Part shown: positions 1-7,216 of the stretch, one piece after another
Numbering within the stretch: position 1 is the stretch's first letter
Layout: the number at the start of each line of letters is the position of its first letter
From: an uncultured Phascolarctobacterium sp.
GTDB lineage: Bacteria > Bacillota > Negativicutes > Acidaminococcales > Acidaminococcaceae
NCBI GenBank assembly: GCA_949295115.1
Contig: CASFJU010000007.1
Span: forward strand, 1-62,797
DNA: 62,797 bases
Reading direction: 5' to 3'
The notes under the pieces: model-generated
What the model was told of the DNA's origin: nothing
Database searches by the model: none
Seen by the model: only the letters and a program-made list of their open reading frames with translations
Program-made: the position numbers and the translations under genes

Positions 1-197
1 AAATCTATCCGGACGGGGTGACTCCGGGAGGCATGGGCCACCTAGCGCTTCAGCGCGTGTGGCACAGCCCGCACAGCGCAGGCGAGTCGCCGTTTAGTGG
101 CAAGCCGCAGGCGAAGGCAATAAACGTGCCAGCGAGCTTTCGCACAATATGCGACCGGACAGGGAGCATATGACGCGTGCATAGATAGCTGCCGGTT
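1..197. other. Unassigned GC-rich segment, possible intergenic repeat or gene tail
   Basis: This GC-rich stretch contrasts with the AT-rich DNA that follows. It contains short inverted repeats, for example the gcgc-ttca-gcgc hairpin near 45-57. One plus-strand frame stays open from position 3 to a stop near 171, but it has no start in the window and no family I recognise. It could be the tail of an upstream gene, a structured RNA or a dispersed intergenic element. I found no signature of RNase P RNA, tmRNA or a riboswitch. Confidence 0.25.
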
Positions 198-237
198 AAA
201 CAAAATACCCATACCGAATGGTATGGGTATTTTGTTT
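198..237. terminator. Bidirectional-type hairpin terminator
   Basis: Perfect 18-bp inverted repeat (198-215 and 220-237) with a GAAT loop. The outer part of the stem is A-rich on the left and T-rich on the right, so it can terminate transcription from either side. It closes whatever is transcribed through 1-197. Confidence 0.8.
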
Positions 238-467
238 TATGTTTCCATAGATAGCTGTATTCATTATTTTTCCAACTGTAAACATTGTTGCACATATAGC
301 CTTTAAAATACAGCCTAATCATAAATTTTTTACAATTTACGGCAAAATGCTTGACTTAACACTTTTATCCCTTTATTATAGAATCTAATAACCCTTGTAT
401 ACAAAAATAGGCAAAGGGTAGTTATAATTTTATTTTATTGTAAAGAAATAAGGGGAAGGTGAAAGGG
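238..467 (+). promoter_or_regulatory. Promoter region of the MFS transporter gene
   Basis: AT-rich intergenic DNA with a good sigma-A promoter: TTGACT at 351-356, a 17-nt spacer and TATTAT at 374-379. A Shine-Dalgarno stretch (AAGGGGAAGGTG) at 450-461 precedes the ATG at 468. No other gene or RNA is visible. Confidence 0.7.
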
Positions 468-1715
468 ATGAAAATGACTAATTTTCGCTGGAAGGTTGCT
501 TGGCTGATTTTTGCCATCAGCTTTGTATCTTATATGGACAGGGTAAACCTGTCGGTAGCAACGCCTGTTATTATGCAGGAGTTTGGCTTTACCAAAATTG
601 ACATGGGTCTTATTCAATCGTTCTTTTTTGCCGGTTATGCACTGTTCCAGGTGCCGGGCGGCATGATGGCGGAACGTTTTGGGCATCGCCTGACCGGTTC
701 TGTCGCTGTTATCTGGTGGTCTATCTTTACGGCCTTGACTGCAGTTGCCAGCGGTAAGTTTTCTTTTGCAACAGTACGCTTACTGTTCGGTATCGGCGAG
801 GCGCCGATTTACCCGGCAGCGGCTATTGCAGGCCACAGATGGTTTAACAAAGGCGAAAAGGGCAAAGTCAGTTCCTTTATTTTAAACGGCTGTTTCTTTG
901 GACCGGTTGTTGGTCCGGCTGTTACCGTTGCTTTAATGGCAGCAATGGGCTGGAAGGCAGTTTTCTGGCTGTTCGGTATTATCGGCGTACTGCTTGGCCT
1001 GTTGTGGCTTAAATATGTGCCCGACAGCCCGGAGCAAAGCCCGTATGTTAACGAGGCAGAGCTTGCGCACATCAACGACGGCCGCGAAGAAGCCAAAAAC
1101 GAAAAACAAATTGCGCCCTGGGGCAAGCTGCTTAAATCTTCGCAGTTCTGGTCGCTGGGCCTGCAATTTATGATTACCGACTATATTATGTACGTATTTT
1201 TGGCATGGCTGCCGATGTATTTAATGGAAGTACACGGCTTCTCGCTTTCCAAAATGGGCTTGTGGGCAGCAGCACCCTGGCTTTCGCTGATGGCTGTGGT
1301 TTCCTGCTGCGGCTATCTTTCCGATAAAGCTATTGCCGCAGGTTTTTCTCAGAACCTTGTTAAAACTTCTACCGGCGCTGTCGGCATTTTGCTGTGCGCA
1401 TGCACCTTGTTTATCGCAACAAGGACTGCCGACCCGATGATGAATGTTTTCTGGCTCAGCGTTGCGCTTGGTTCGCTCGGTTTGACGATGAGCGCTTCGT
1501 GGTCCAGCGTAATCAGCATGGGCGGTCAGTTTGCGGGTTCCGTATCCGGCTGGATGAACTTCTGGGGTAACATAGGCGGTGTTTTGGCGCCGAGCGTTAC
1601 CGCGTGGGTTGCAACTACTTACGGCTGGCAGGCTGCGCTGGTTGTCACTGCGGTTTCCGGCATCGCCGGTGCGGTGCTGTGGCTGTTTGTAAAACCGGAT
1701 AAAGCAATCGTATAA
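468..1715 (+). CDS. MFS transporter, anion:cation symporter (ACS) type
   Basis: A 415-residue inner-membrane transporter of the major facilitator superfamily. The N-terminal pattern MDRVNLSVATPVI and the loop GGMMAERFGHR are typical of the ACS branch, which imports organic anions such as hexuronates, glucarate or phthalate-like acids by proton or sodium symport. About twelve hydrophobic segments are visible, with a charged central loop near residues 185-215. The ATG at 468 is preferred over the GTG at 459 because the Shine-Dalgarno AGGTG ends six bases before it. The gene stands alone and converges on a LysR gene across a shared terminator. The substrate cannot be told from sequence. Confidence 0.85.
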   Translation: MKMTNFRWKVAWLIFAISFVSYMDRVNLSVATPVIMQEFGFTKIDMGLIQSFFFAGYALFQVPGGMMAERFGHRLTGSVAVIWWSIFTALTAVASGKFSFATVRLLFGIGEAPIYPAAAIAGHRWFNKGEKGKVSSFILNGCFFGPVVGPAVTVALMAAMGWKAVFWLFGIIGVLLGLLWLKYVPDSPEQSPYVNEAELAHINDGREEAKNEKQIAPWGKLLKSSQFWSLGLQFMITDYIMYVFLAWLPMYLMEVHGFSLSKMGLWAAAPWLSLMAVVSCCGYLSDKAIAAGFSQNLVKTSTGAVGILLCACTLFIATRTADPMMNVFWLSVALGSLGLTMSASWSSVISMGGQFAGSVSGWMNFWGNIGGVLAPSVTAWVATTYGWQAALVVTAVSGIAGAVLWLFVKPDKAIV

Positions 1716-1729
1716 ATTTAAACAAAAAC

Positions 1730-1765
1730 AGAGGATAACAGTGTAAACTGCTATCCTCTATTTTT
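1730..1765. terminator. Shared terminator between convergent genes
   Basis: Inverted repeat 1730-1742/1747-1759 (AGAGGATA arms, one mismatch) followed by a T run on the plus strand and preceded by A-rich sequence. It serves the MFS gene and probably the convergent LysR gene. Confidence 0.75.
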
Positions 1766-2651
1766 ATGCATTGATTTCGTTTTTCAGGTATTCCAGAAAC
1801 TTTTGCGAAGCCTTGGAGAAAATCTGGTATTTTTTCCAGACGATATTTAAATTTATGCGCAGTTCCGGTTTCAGCGGGCGGAAGCATAAATCGCTGTCGC
1901 TGCCGGTGTTGGCAAGTTTGTCCAGCGTCAGCGTATAGCCAAAGCCTTCGCGCGTCATAATGGCTGCGTTATAAACAAGGTTATAGGTGGCAACCACATT
2001 TAAATCTTGTATCTGTTTTTTGCCCCAACGGCTTATATCTTCCTGTACCAGCGCCTGCCGCGACATAATCAGCGGCAGCCCTTGCAAATCCTGCGGCGTA
2101 ATAAAATCCTTTGCTGCAAGTTGGTCGCTTTTGCGCATAATCAGCCCCCATGTATCGTAAGCGGGCAGTTTTAAATAATCGTATTTGTCAATGTTAGTTG
2201 ATGTGATAAAAATGCCAAAATCCAGCAGCCCTTTTTCCATGCGTTCCGACACGTCTTCGGCGTTGCCGCTGTATAAATGAAAATGGATGTCCGGGTAATC
2301 ACGCCGCAGTTTAACGGCGGTTTTGGCAATAATGCGCATGGCGTCGCTTTCGCCGCAGCCAATGTACACATCGCCGCTGACGGCGTCGTCACCTGCTAAA
2401 AATTCAGCTTCGGTTTTATCTGCCAGTGCTACAATTTCTTCCGCGCGTTTACGCAGTCGCATGCCGTCTTCGGTAAGCATTATTTTACGGTTGCGCTTGC
2501 CGCGGATTAAGAGCTGTTTGCCAAGTTCTTCTTCCAAATCCATCAGCTGGCGCGATAAAGTTGGCTGCGTGATATGTAGAAATTCCGCCGCATCGGATAT
2601 GCTTTCTTCGCGCGCGACGGCGAGAAAATAGCGCAGTACCCTCAATTCCAT
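1764..2651 (-). CDS. LysR-family transcriptional regulator
   Basis: A 295-residue LysR-type regulator. The N-terminal winged HTH (residues 1-60) reads MELRVLRYFLAVAREESIS and contains the recognition-helix pattern TQPTLSRQ; the rest is the periplasmic-binding-like effector domain. The ATG at 2651 is chosen because a GGGAGGTG Shine-Dalgarno lies six bases upstream; longer starts lack one. It is transcribed away from the flavoprotein operon beginning at 2782, the usual arrangement for a LysR protein controlling its divergent neighbour. The effector is unknown; a redox-related signal would fit the target genes, but that is inference. Confidence 0.85.
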   Translation of the reverse strand: MELRVLRYFLAVAREESISDAAEFLHITQPTLSRQLMDLEEELGKQLLIRGKRNRKIMLTEDGMRLRKRAEEIVALADKTEAEFLAGDDAVSGDVYIGCGESDAMRIIAKTAVKLRRDYPDIHFHLYSGNAEDVSERMEKGLLDFGIFITSTNIDKYDYLKLPAYDTWGLIMRKSDQLAAKDFITPQDLQGLPLIMSRQALVQEDISRWGKKQIQDLNVVATYNLVYNAAIMTREGFGYTLTLDKLANTGSDSDLCFRPLKPELRINLNIVWKKYQIFSKASQKFLEYLKNEINA

Positions 2652-2672
2652 AAAAGCACCTCCCGTTATCAA

Positions 2673-2758
2673 AATTATAAGCTGTAATTATATGCCCGTC
2701 AAGCATGAAGCTTAATTCAATATAGGTATTTGATGATAAAAGCGCGAAAGATTATACT
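2673..2758 (+). promoter_or_regulatory. Divergent promoter of the flavoprotein operon with candidate LysR box
   Basis: TTGATG (2730-2735), a 17-nt spacer and TATACT (2753-2758) form a good promoter for the operon at 2782. An interrupted dyad AATTA-N7-TAATT at 2673-2689 contains a T-N11-A core and lies between the two divergent genes, so it is a plausible LysR binding site. Confidence 0.6.
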
Positions 2759-2781
2759 ATTTATCAGAAGGGGGCGGTATC

Positions 2782-3018
2782 TTGCAAAAGGACGAAGCAT
2801 CTGCGCTGGCGCTGATTTTAAAAGACTGCGGCTGTGCGCGCCAACTGATTGATGAATGTATCAGGATAAAGGCAAACAGCGGCGAAAAAGAGCTTTTGCC
2901 GGTTTTACAGCAGCAGCGTTACCGCCTTTTGGATAAAATCCATGAGGAACAGCAAAAGCTGGACGTTTTGGATTATGTAATTTTCAGGCTTAAACAGGGA
3001 GGGCTTAAAAATGTCTAA
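2782..3018 (+). CDS. Small helical protein, first gene of flavoprotein operon
   Basis: A 78-residue, charged, predominantly helical protein with no signal peptide or membrane segment and no family I can name. Its second half (LLPVLQQQRYRLLDKIHEEQ onward) has heptad-like spacing and could form a dimerising coiled coil, like the C-terminal helix of MerR regulators. Translation probably starts at the TTG at 2782 because an AGAAGGGGGCGG Shine-Dalgarno precedes it and no better start exists. It overlaps the following flavoprotein gene by 8 bases, so the two are likely translationally coupled. A partner or regulator of the flavoprotein is a guess. Confidence 0.65.
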   Translation: MQKDEASALALILKDCGCARQLIDECIRIKANSGEKELLPVLQQQRYRLLDKIHEEQQKLDVLDYVIFRLKQGGLKNV

Positions 3019-3550
3019 AAATATTCTTGTAATTTCCAGCAGCTTAAGGGGCGGCAGCAACTCCGATGTTTTAGCGGACGAATTTATCCGCGGTGCGCGC
3101 GAGGCAGGCAATAAAGTGAAGAAAATCAGCCTGCGCGGCAAAAAAATTAATTTTTGCATTGGCTGTCTGGCATGCCAGCAAAGCGGCAACTGCGTGCTGA
3201 AAGATGACATGGCGGAAATTTTGCCTGTTATGCAGCAGGCAGATGTAATTTGCTTTGCGTCGCCGGTGTATTTTTACGATATGTGCGGGCAATTGAAAAC
3301 TTTTTTAGACCGTACCAACCCGCTGTTTCCGTCGGAATATAAGTTCAGGGACATTTACTTTTTACTGACCGCTGCGGATACGGAACAAACAGCGGCAGAA
3401 GGTCCGCTGAAAGGTTTGCAGGGGTGGATAGACTGCTTTGAACAGGCGGAGTTAAAAGGCGTTGTGTGCGGCTTGGGCGCAGAAAAACCGGACGACGTTA
3501 AAGCTATGCCTGCTATGGCGGAAGCTTATGAATTGGGCAGAAAAGCATGA
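3011..3550 (+). CDS. Iron-sulfur flavoprotein (NADPH-dependent FMN reductase family)
   Basis: A 179-residue cytosolic flavodoxin-fold protein. The N-terminal strand and phosphate loop (ISSSLRGGSNSDVLADEF) are those of NADPH-dependent FMN reductases. A cysteine cluster C49-x2-C52-x2-C55-x5-C61 matches the compact motif of archaeal-type iron-sulfur flavoproteins, which bind FMN and a 4Fe-4S cluster and pass electrons to oxidants such as quinones, oxygen or peroxide. It overlaps the upstream small gene by 8 bases and the downstream lipoprotein gene by 4 (ATGA), so it lies in the middle of a tightly coupled operon. The physiological acceptor is unknown. Confidence 0.85.
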   Translation: MSKNILVISSSLRGGSNSDVLADEFIRGAREAGNKVKKISLRGKKINFCIGCLACQQSGNCVLKDDMAEILPVMQQADVICFASPVYFYDMCGQLKTFLDRTNPLFPSEYKFRDIYFLLTAADTEQTAAEGPLKGLQGWIDCFEQAELKGVVCGLGAEKPDDVKAMPAMAEAYELGRKA

Positions 3551-4023
3551 GAAAAAAATTAAACTTTGCAATCTTGTTTTATGTTTTATTGACAGCATTG
3601 GGCGTTTCCGGCTGTGCGCATGGTGCTGGGAAGTTTGAAAATTCGCCGGTAAATAAAATAGAGGGTGAACATAAAATGCAGACGCTGAAAATAAATATTA
3701 ACGGGCAGCGGTTTACAGCAATGTTATATGATAATGCGGCAACACAGAAACTGGTGCAGAATCTCCCGGTGACTTTAAATATGAAGGATTTACACGGCAA
3801 CGAAAAATATTATTATCTGGATACTTCGCTGCCGGCAAAAGCACAGCACATAGGTAAAATTAACGCCGGTGACATCATGCTGTTCGGCAGTGACTGTCTG
3901 GTTGTGTTTTACGAAAGCTTCAATACTTCGTACAGCTATACGCCCATAGGTAAAATAGAAAACGCTGCCGGTCTGAAAAAAGCTGTTGGGCGAGGCAGCG
4001 TTAAAGTAGAGTTTAGTTTGTAA
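3547..4023 (+). CDS. Cyclophilin-like lipoprotein
   Basis: A 158-residue protein with a lipoprotein signal peptide (hydrophobic residues 7-20, lipobox LGVSGC with C23) followed from about residue 44 by a beta-rich domain resembling the cyclophilin-like family PF18050 (KININGQRFTAMLYDN and a GDIMLFGSDCLVVFYESF strand pair). The family is unrelated in known function to prolyl isomerase activity. A second start is possible: ATG at 3676, preceded by GAGGGTGA, would give a cytosolic form beginning exactly at the folded domain. The gene overlaps the flavoprotein gene by ATGA. Related operons pair this domain with flavodoxins, suggesting a redox or flavin role. Confidence 0.75.
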   Translation: MRKKLNFAILFYVLLTALGVSGCAHGAGKFENSPVNKIEGEHKMQTLKININGQRFTAMLYDNAATQKLVQNLPVTLNMKDLHGNEKYYYLDTSLPAKAQHIGKINAGDIMLFGSDCLVVFYESFNTSYSYTPIGKIENAAGLKKAVGRGSVKVEFSL

Positions 4024-4036
4024 TGGGGGCAGAAAA

Positions 4037-4882
4037 ATGCAGGTTTTTCAAAACGAAACTTTTGACGCGGAACGCGCGTTGTACGGCGTGCATAGTGCGC
4101 AGGTAATAAATTGTGAATTTGCAGGAGCGGTTGATGGTGAATCGGCGTTGAAGGAATGTAGTAATATACAAATAGATAACTGCCGTTTCCTGCTGCGCTA
4201 TCCGCTGTGGCATCTGCATGGCGGCAGCATGAAGGGCAGTGTAATGACTGATAGCTGCCGTGCCGCGATGTGGTACGATAAAGATTTTACTATTGAAAAC
4301 AGTAAAATCGGCGGCATTAAAGCCGTGCGCGAATGTGATAACACGTTGTTGAAAAATTGTGATATCAGTTCCGAAGAATTTGGCTGGTTCTGCCGTAAAA
4401 TGCAGATTGAAAACAGCAAACTGATTTCGGTTTATCCGTTTTTGCAGAGCCGTGATTTGGAAATTGACGGTCTTAACATGCAGGCAAAATACAGTTTTCA
4501 GTATGTTGAAAATGTAACGATAAAAAACTCGGTGCTGGATACGAAGGATGCCTTCTGGCACAGCAAAAACGTAAAGGTTATCGACAGCGTGGTAAAGGGC
4601 GAATATCTGGCGTGGTATTCTGAGAATCTGCATTTAATACGCTGTAAAATTATCGGCACGCAGCCGCTGTGTTATGCTAAAGGGCTGGTGTTGGAAGACT
4701 GTACTACCGAATACTGCGACCTCGCTTTTGAGTACAGTGATGTTAAGGCCGATATCAAAGGCAGTATCGTCAGTGTAAAAAATCCGCGCAGCGGTTATAT
4801 CCGCGCGGGCGCGATTGGCGAAATTATTTTGGATGAGCATCAGGCGGCAGACGGCACCTGTAAAATTACAACTGTAAAATAA
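4037..4882 (+). CDS. DUF3737 family beta-helix protein
   Basis: A 281-residue protein built of short imperfect repeats (IENSKIGGIKAV, IKNSVLDTKDAFW, VIDSVVKGEYLAW, LIRCKIIGTQPL) that predict a right-handed parallel beta-helix; the start MQVFQNETFDAERALYG is typical of DUF3737. No signal peptide is present, so it should be cytosolic. No catalytic function is established for the family. It is the last gene of the 2782-4882 operon, 13 bases after the cyclophilin-like gene, and is followed by a strong terminator. Its regular company with flavodoxins and cyclophilin-like proteins in gut bacteria is, to my knowledge, unexplained. Confidence 0.85.
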   Translation: MQVFQNETFDAERALYGVHSAQVINCEFAGAVDGESALKECSNIQIDNCRFLLRYPLWHLHGGSMKGSVMTDSCRAAMWYDKDFTIENSKIGGIKAVRECDNTLLKNCDISSEEFGWFCRKMQIENSKLISVYPFLQSRDLEIDGLNMQAKYSFQYVENVTIKNSVLDTKDAFWHSKNVKVIDSVVKGEYLAWYSENLHLIRCKIIGTQPLCYAKGLVLEDCTTEYCDLAFEYSDVKADIKGSIVSVKNPRSGYIRAGAIGEIILDEHQAADGTCKITTVK

Positions 4883-4889
4883 AAGCAGA

Positions 4890-4936
4890 AAAGCAGAGCT
4901 TAAAGTAAGCATTATCGCTTGCTTCGGCTCTGCTTT
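4890..4936. terminator. Terminator between convergent operons
   Basis: Stem AAAGCAGAGC (4890-4899) pairs with GCTCTGCTTT (4927-4936), with a long loop and flanking A and T runs. It can act for the DUF3737 operon and for the converging FrhB-type gene. Confidence 0.75.
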
Positions 4937-4940
4937 TTAT

Positions 4941-6029
4941 TTATTGCGGCAAAATTTCCTGTTCCAGTTCTTTTAAGGTTTTACTATCAAGGTTATCAAA
5001 AAAGTACTGGCGTTGGGGGTGCAGCCCCAGCGATTTGCTGACGGCGACGTTATACTGTGCGCCTTTGGCAAAATCTGTGCTGATTAAACTGGTAGCCGAT
5101 TTAACATCATCAAACAGCTGCTGACCTTTAGCGGTGTTGATAAGCACCAGCGTTACGCCCTTATCGTCGTCAAATTCGGGGAACTGTTTATCAACGCCCC
5201 AATAATCGGCAATGGTGATATCCGCCAGGCTGTGTTTATTGTTAAAGGCGCAGTCCGCACAGCTGGGGCGGATGCTGACATTGTTCAAAAACAGTCGCAT
5301 ATAGGTTTCCTGCCTTTTGGGCGCGCCAAAGCGCTGATGTTCCGTTAAAAACAGCGTTTCGCCCTGCTTCCAGCCGTTGGCTTTGTCGCGGAATTTTACC
5401 TGCTGTACCGCTTCACCGGCAGCGGCGGCAATTTCCTGCAAATGCTTGTTATAAACTTTGGCGCTGGGGACGCCGTGGCAGACGACATCGACGGTGAAAA
5501 GATTGGCGTAATCCTTCATTAAAAAGCCTTTCAGCCCGGCAATCTGGCAGGGAGTGCCGCTGAACAGCACGGGTTTGCCGGAGTTTAAAAGTGTGCGTAC
5601 CTGTTTAAAAATGCCGTCCATTTTGCTTTGCACATATTTGCTGCCGCGCAGTTTTGGCAATGCGTCCGTGCTTTTAATGGCGGTATGATGTACCTGCAAA
5701 TTTTCGTCCAGTTCCGCGCCGAACACTGTGCCGCCGTTATTTAATACCCATTCTGCAAACAGCGTAAACATCCCGCCGCTGCTGCTGGTAAAGCGCACGC
5801 TGTCATCGCTGTTTTTTGCGCCGTACACGTTCAGCACTTCGTGCTGTGCCGGTTTATGCAAAAGCGGGCAAACTTTTTCGCACAGCCCGCAGTTAATGCA
5901 ATTTGCTTCGTCAATCTGCGGGTAGCAAAAGCCTTCGCTGTCCGGCTTCATGGCAATGCAGCCCTTGGGGCAGATGCTGGCGCAGGCAGTGCAGCCGCAG
6001 CAGTCCTGTTTTGAAATCAGTTTCAGCAT
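4941..6029 (-). CDS. FrhB/FdhB-type ferredoxin-linked oxidoreductase subunit
   Basis: A 362-residue protein with an N-terminal 2[4Fe-4S] ferredoxin domain (C10-x2-C13-x2-C16-x3-C20 and C44-x2-C47-x2-C50-x3-C54) joined to the coenzyme F420 hydrogenase/dehydrogenase beta-subunit fold (SSGGMFTLFAEW, FSGTPCQIAGLKGFL, VVCHGVPS). In bacteria without F420 such proteins bind flavin and move electrons between ferredoxin and an unknown substrate. ATG 6029 is preferred because AAGGTG lies seven bases upstream; an in-frame GTG nine bases earlier overlaps that site. It follows the LysR gene at 6045 by 15 bases, forming a two-gene unit divergent from the CoA-transferase operon. The partner enzyme is not visible here. 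Confidence 0.8.
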   Translation of the reverse strand: MLKLISKQDCCGCTACASICPKGCIAMKPDSEGFCYPQIDEANCINCGLCEKVCPLLHKPAQHEVLNVYGAKNSDDSVRFTSSSGGMFTLFAEWVLNNGGTVFGAELDENLQVHHTAIKSTDALPKLRGSKYVQSKMDGIFKQVRTLLNSGKPVLFSGTPCQIAGLKGFLMKDYANLFTVDVVCHGVPSAKVYNKHLQEIAAAAGEAVQQVKFRDKANGWKQGETLFLTEHQRFGAPKRQETYMRLFLNNVSIRPSCADCAFNNKHSLADITIADYWGVDKQFPEFDDDKGVTLVLINTAKGQQLFDDVKSATSLISTDFAKGAQYNVAVSKSLGLHPQRQYFFDNLDSKTLKELEQEILPQ

Positions 6030-6044
6030 GGTTGACACCTTCTT

Positions 6045-6929
6045 TTAATTAAAATTTTCCAAAAAGAAATTAACAAAGGTTTTGGCGACGGTGGAAAGCG
6101 GCCTGCCCTTAACGACGGACAGTGTTTTTTCCACAAAAAGGCGTTCGTCCTCAATCTGCTTGGGCACAAGGCATTCGTCAAAAATTTCGTAGCGTTCGGC
6201 AGGCACAATGGCGACGCCGATATTTTGTGTGGCCCACGCGATGGTGGAGAGCTTGGTGGTGTTAATGCTTAAAACCTGCGGCAAAAGGCGCGAATCGTTG
6301 CAGGTGTTTAAAAACAGCGTGCTGCACCCGCGCGACAGGCAAAGCGGTACGTCCTCCAAATCATCCAGCAGGATGTGCGGCTTGGTGCCTTGCAGATAAG
6401 GGCTGTCCTTATGAAACAGGGCAATTAAACGGTCGCGCTTGCGGTAGATGGTTTCAAAACGGTTCACCTGCAAAAGCGGTGCGTTGGCGATGCCGATTTC
6501 CGTTTTGCCGTCCAGCAGCTGTTGGGTCTGTTCGTCGATAGGCACTTCGTACAGCTCGTAGTTTATCTGCGGGTACTGGCGCGAAAATTTACTGAGGTAA
6601 TTTTTAATGAAGGAAATGGACATCGACGGCGACAGGCTTAAACGCAGCGTACCGCTGAAGCCACCTGCGCAGTCGGCAATTTCTTTAATGATGTTATCTT
6701 CGGTAGAGCAGATGTATTTTGCTTTGTTGTACAAAATACAGCCTGCTTCGGTAAGTTCCACCGTGTGCCCGCCGCGTTTTAAATTTAACAGCGGCGTACC
6801 GAATTTTTTCTGCAAGGTTTTCAGCTGGTTGCTGAGTGCCGGTTGGGCAACGGCTACGCGTTTTGCTGCGGCGGAGATGCTTCCGGCTTCGACGATGGCG
6901 ATAAAGTTGCGGTAATATTCTATGTTCAT
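6045..6929 (-). CDS. LysR-family transcriptional regulator
   Basis: A 294-residue LysR-type regulator with the winged HTH at residues 1-60 (NIEYYRNFIAIVEAGSISAA, recognition helix AQPALSNQLKTLQ) and an effector-binding domain. It is co-transcribed with the FrhB-type gene and divergent from the CoA-transferase/mutase/PrpD operon 287 bases away, so those genes are its likely targets. A minus-strand promoter (TTTATA at 6987-6992, 17-nt spacer, TATAAT at 6964-6969) and the 10-bp palindrome AGCTTAAGCT at 6953-6962 lie just upstream of its start. The inducer is probably a carboxylic acid or CoA-pathway intermediate, by analogy only. Confidence 0.85.
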   Translation of the reverse strand: MNIEYYRNFIAIVEAGSISAAAKRVAVAQPALSNQLKTLQKKFGTPLLNLKRGGHTVELTEAGCILYNKAKYICSTEDNIIKEIADCAGGFSGTLRLSLSPSMSISFIKNYLSKFSRQYPQINYELYEVPIDEQTQQLLDGKTEIGIANAPLLQVNRFETIYRKRDRLIALFHKDSPYLQGTKPHILLDDLEDVPLCLSRGCSTLFLNTCNDSRLLPQVLSINTTKLSTIAWATQNIGVAIVPAERYEIFDECLVPKQIEDERLFVEKTLSVVKGRPLSTVAKTFVNFFLENFN

Positions 6930-7216
6930 GGCTGCTCCTTAAAAAATTTTTTAGCTTAAGCTGATTATACTACAAAAACGTAAATATATAAAGATATAGC
7001 AAAAACAGCTAAGTTGTATCAAATTTAGTTATATGTTTATCGCCGCTGCGTAAAAATTAGCGCCTGCACTTGCCGAAAACATAAAATTTTTGCGCAATGC
7101 CGCTAAAACATATAATGAATTTTTATTTTTATTGCAAGAAAACGATATTTTACATTATATGCTTTTGCGTTTACACTATAAGTAAGATATAAGTGAACGC
7201 GAAAGAAGGGAGAAAA
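6930..7216. promoter_or_regulatory. Divergent regulatory region, LysR and CoA-transferase operon
   Basis: AT-rich region with a plus-strand promoter TTGCAA (7132-7137), 17-nt spacer, TTATAT (7155-7160) for the operon, a minus-strand promoter (TTTATA 6987-6992, TATAAT 6964-6969) for the LysR gene, and a perfect palindrome AGCTTAAGCT at 6953-6962. No open gene is visible. Confidence 0.6.

Noticed and set aside
50..322. 90-codon minus-strand frame across the terminator near the window start
   Set aside because: It crosses a perfect terminator hairpin, has no ribosome site and no recognisable family.
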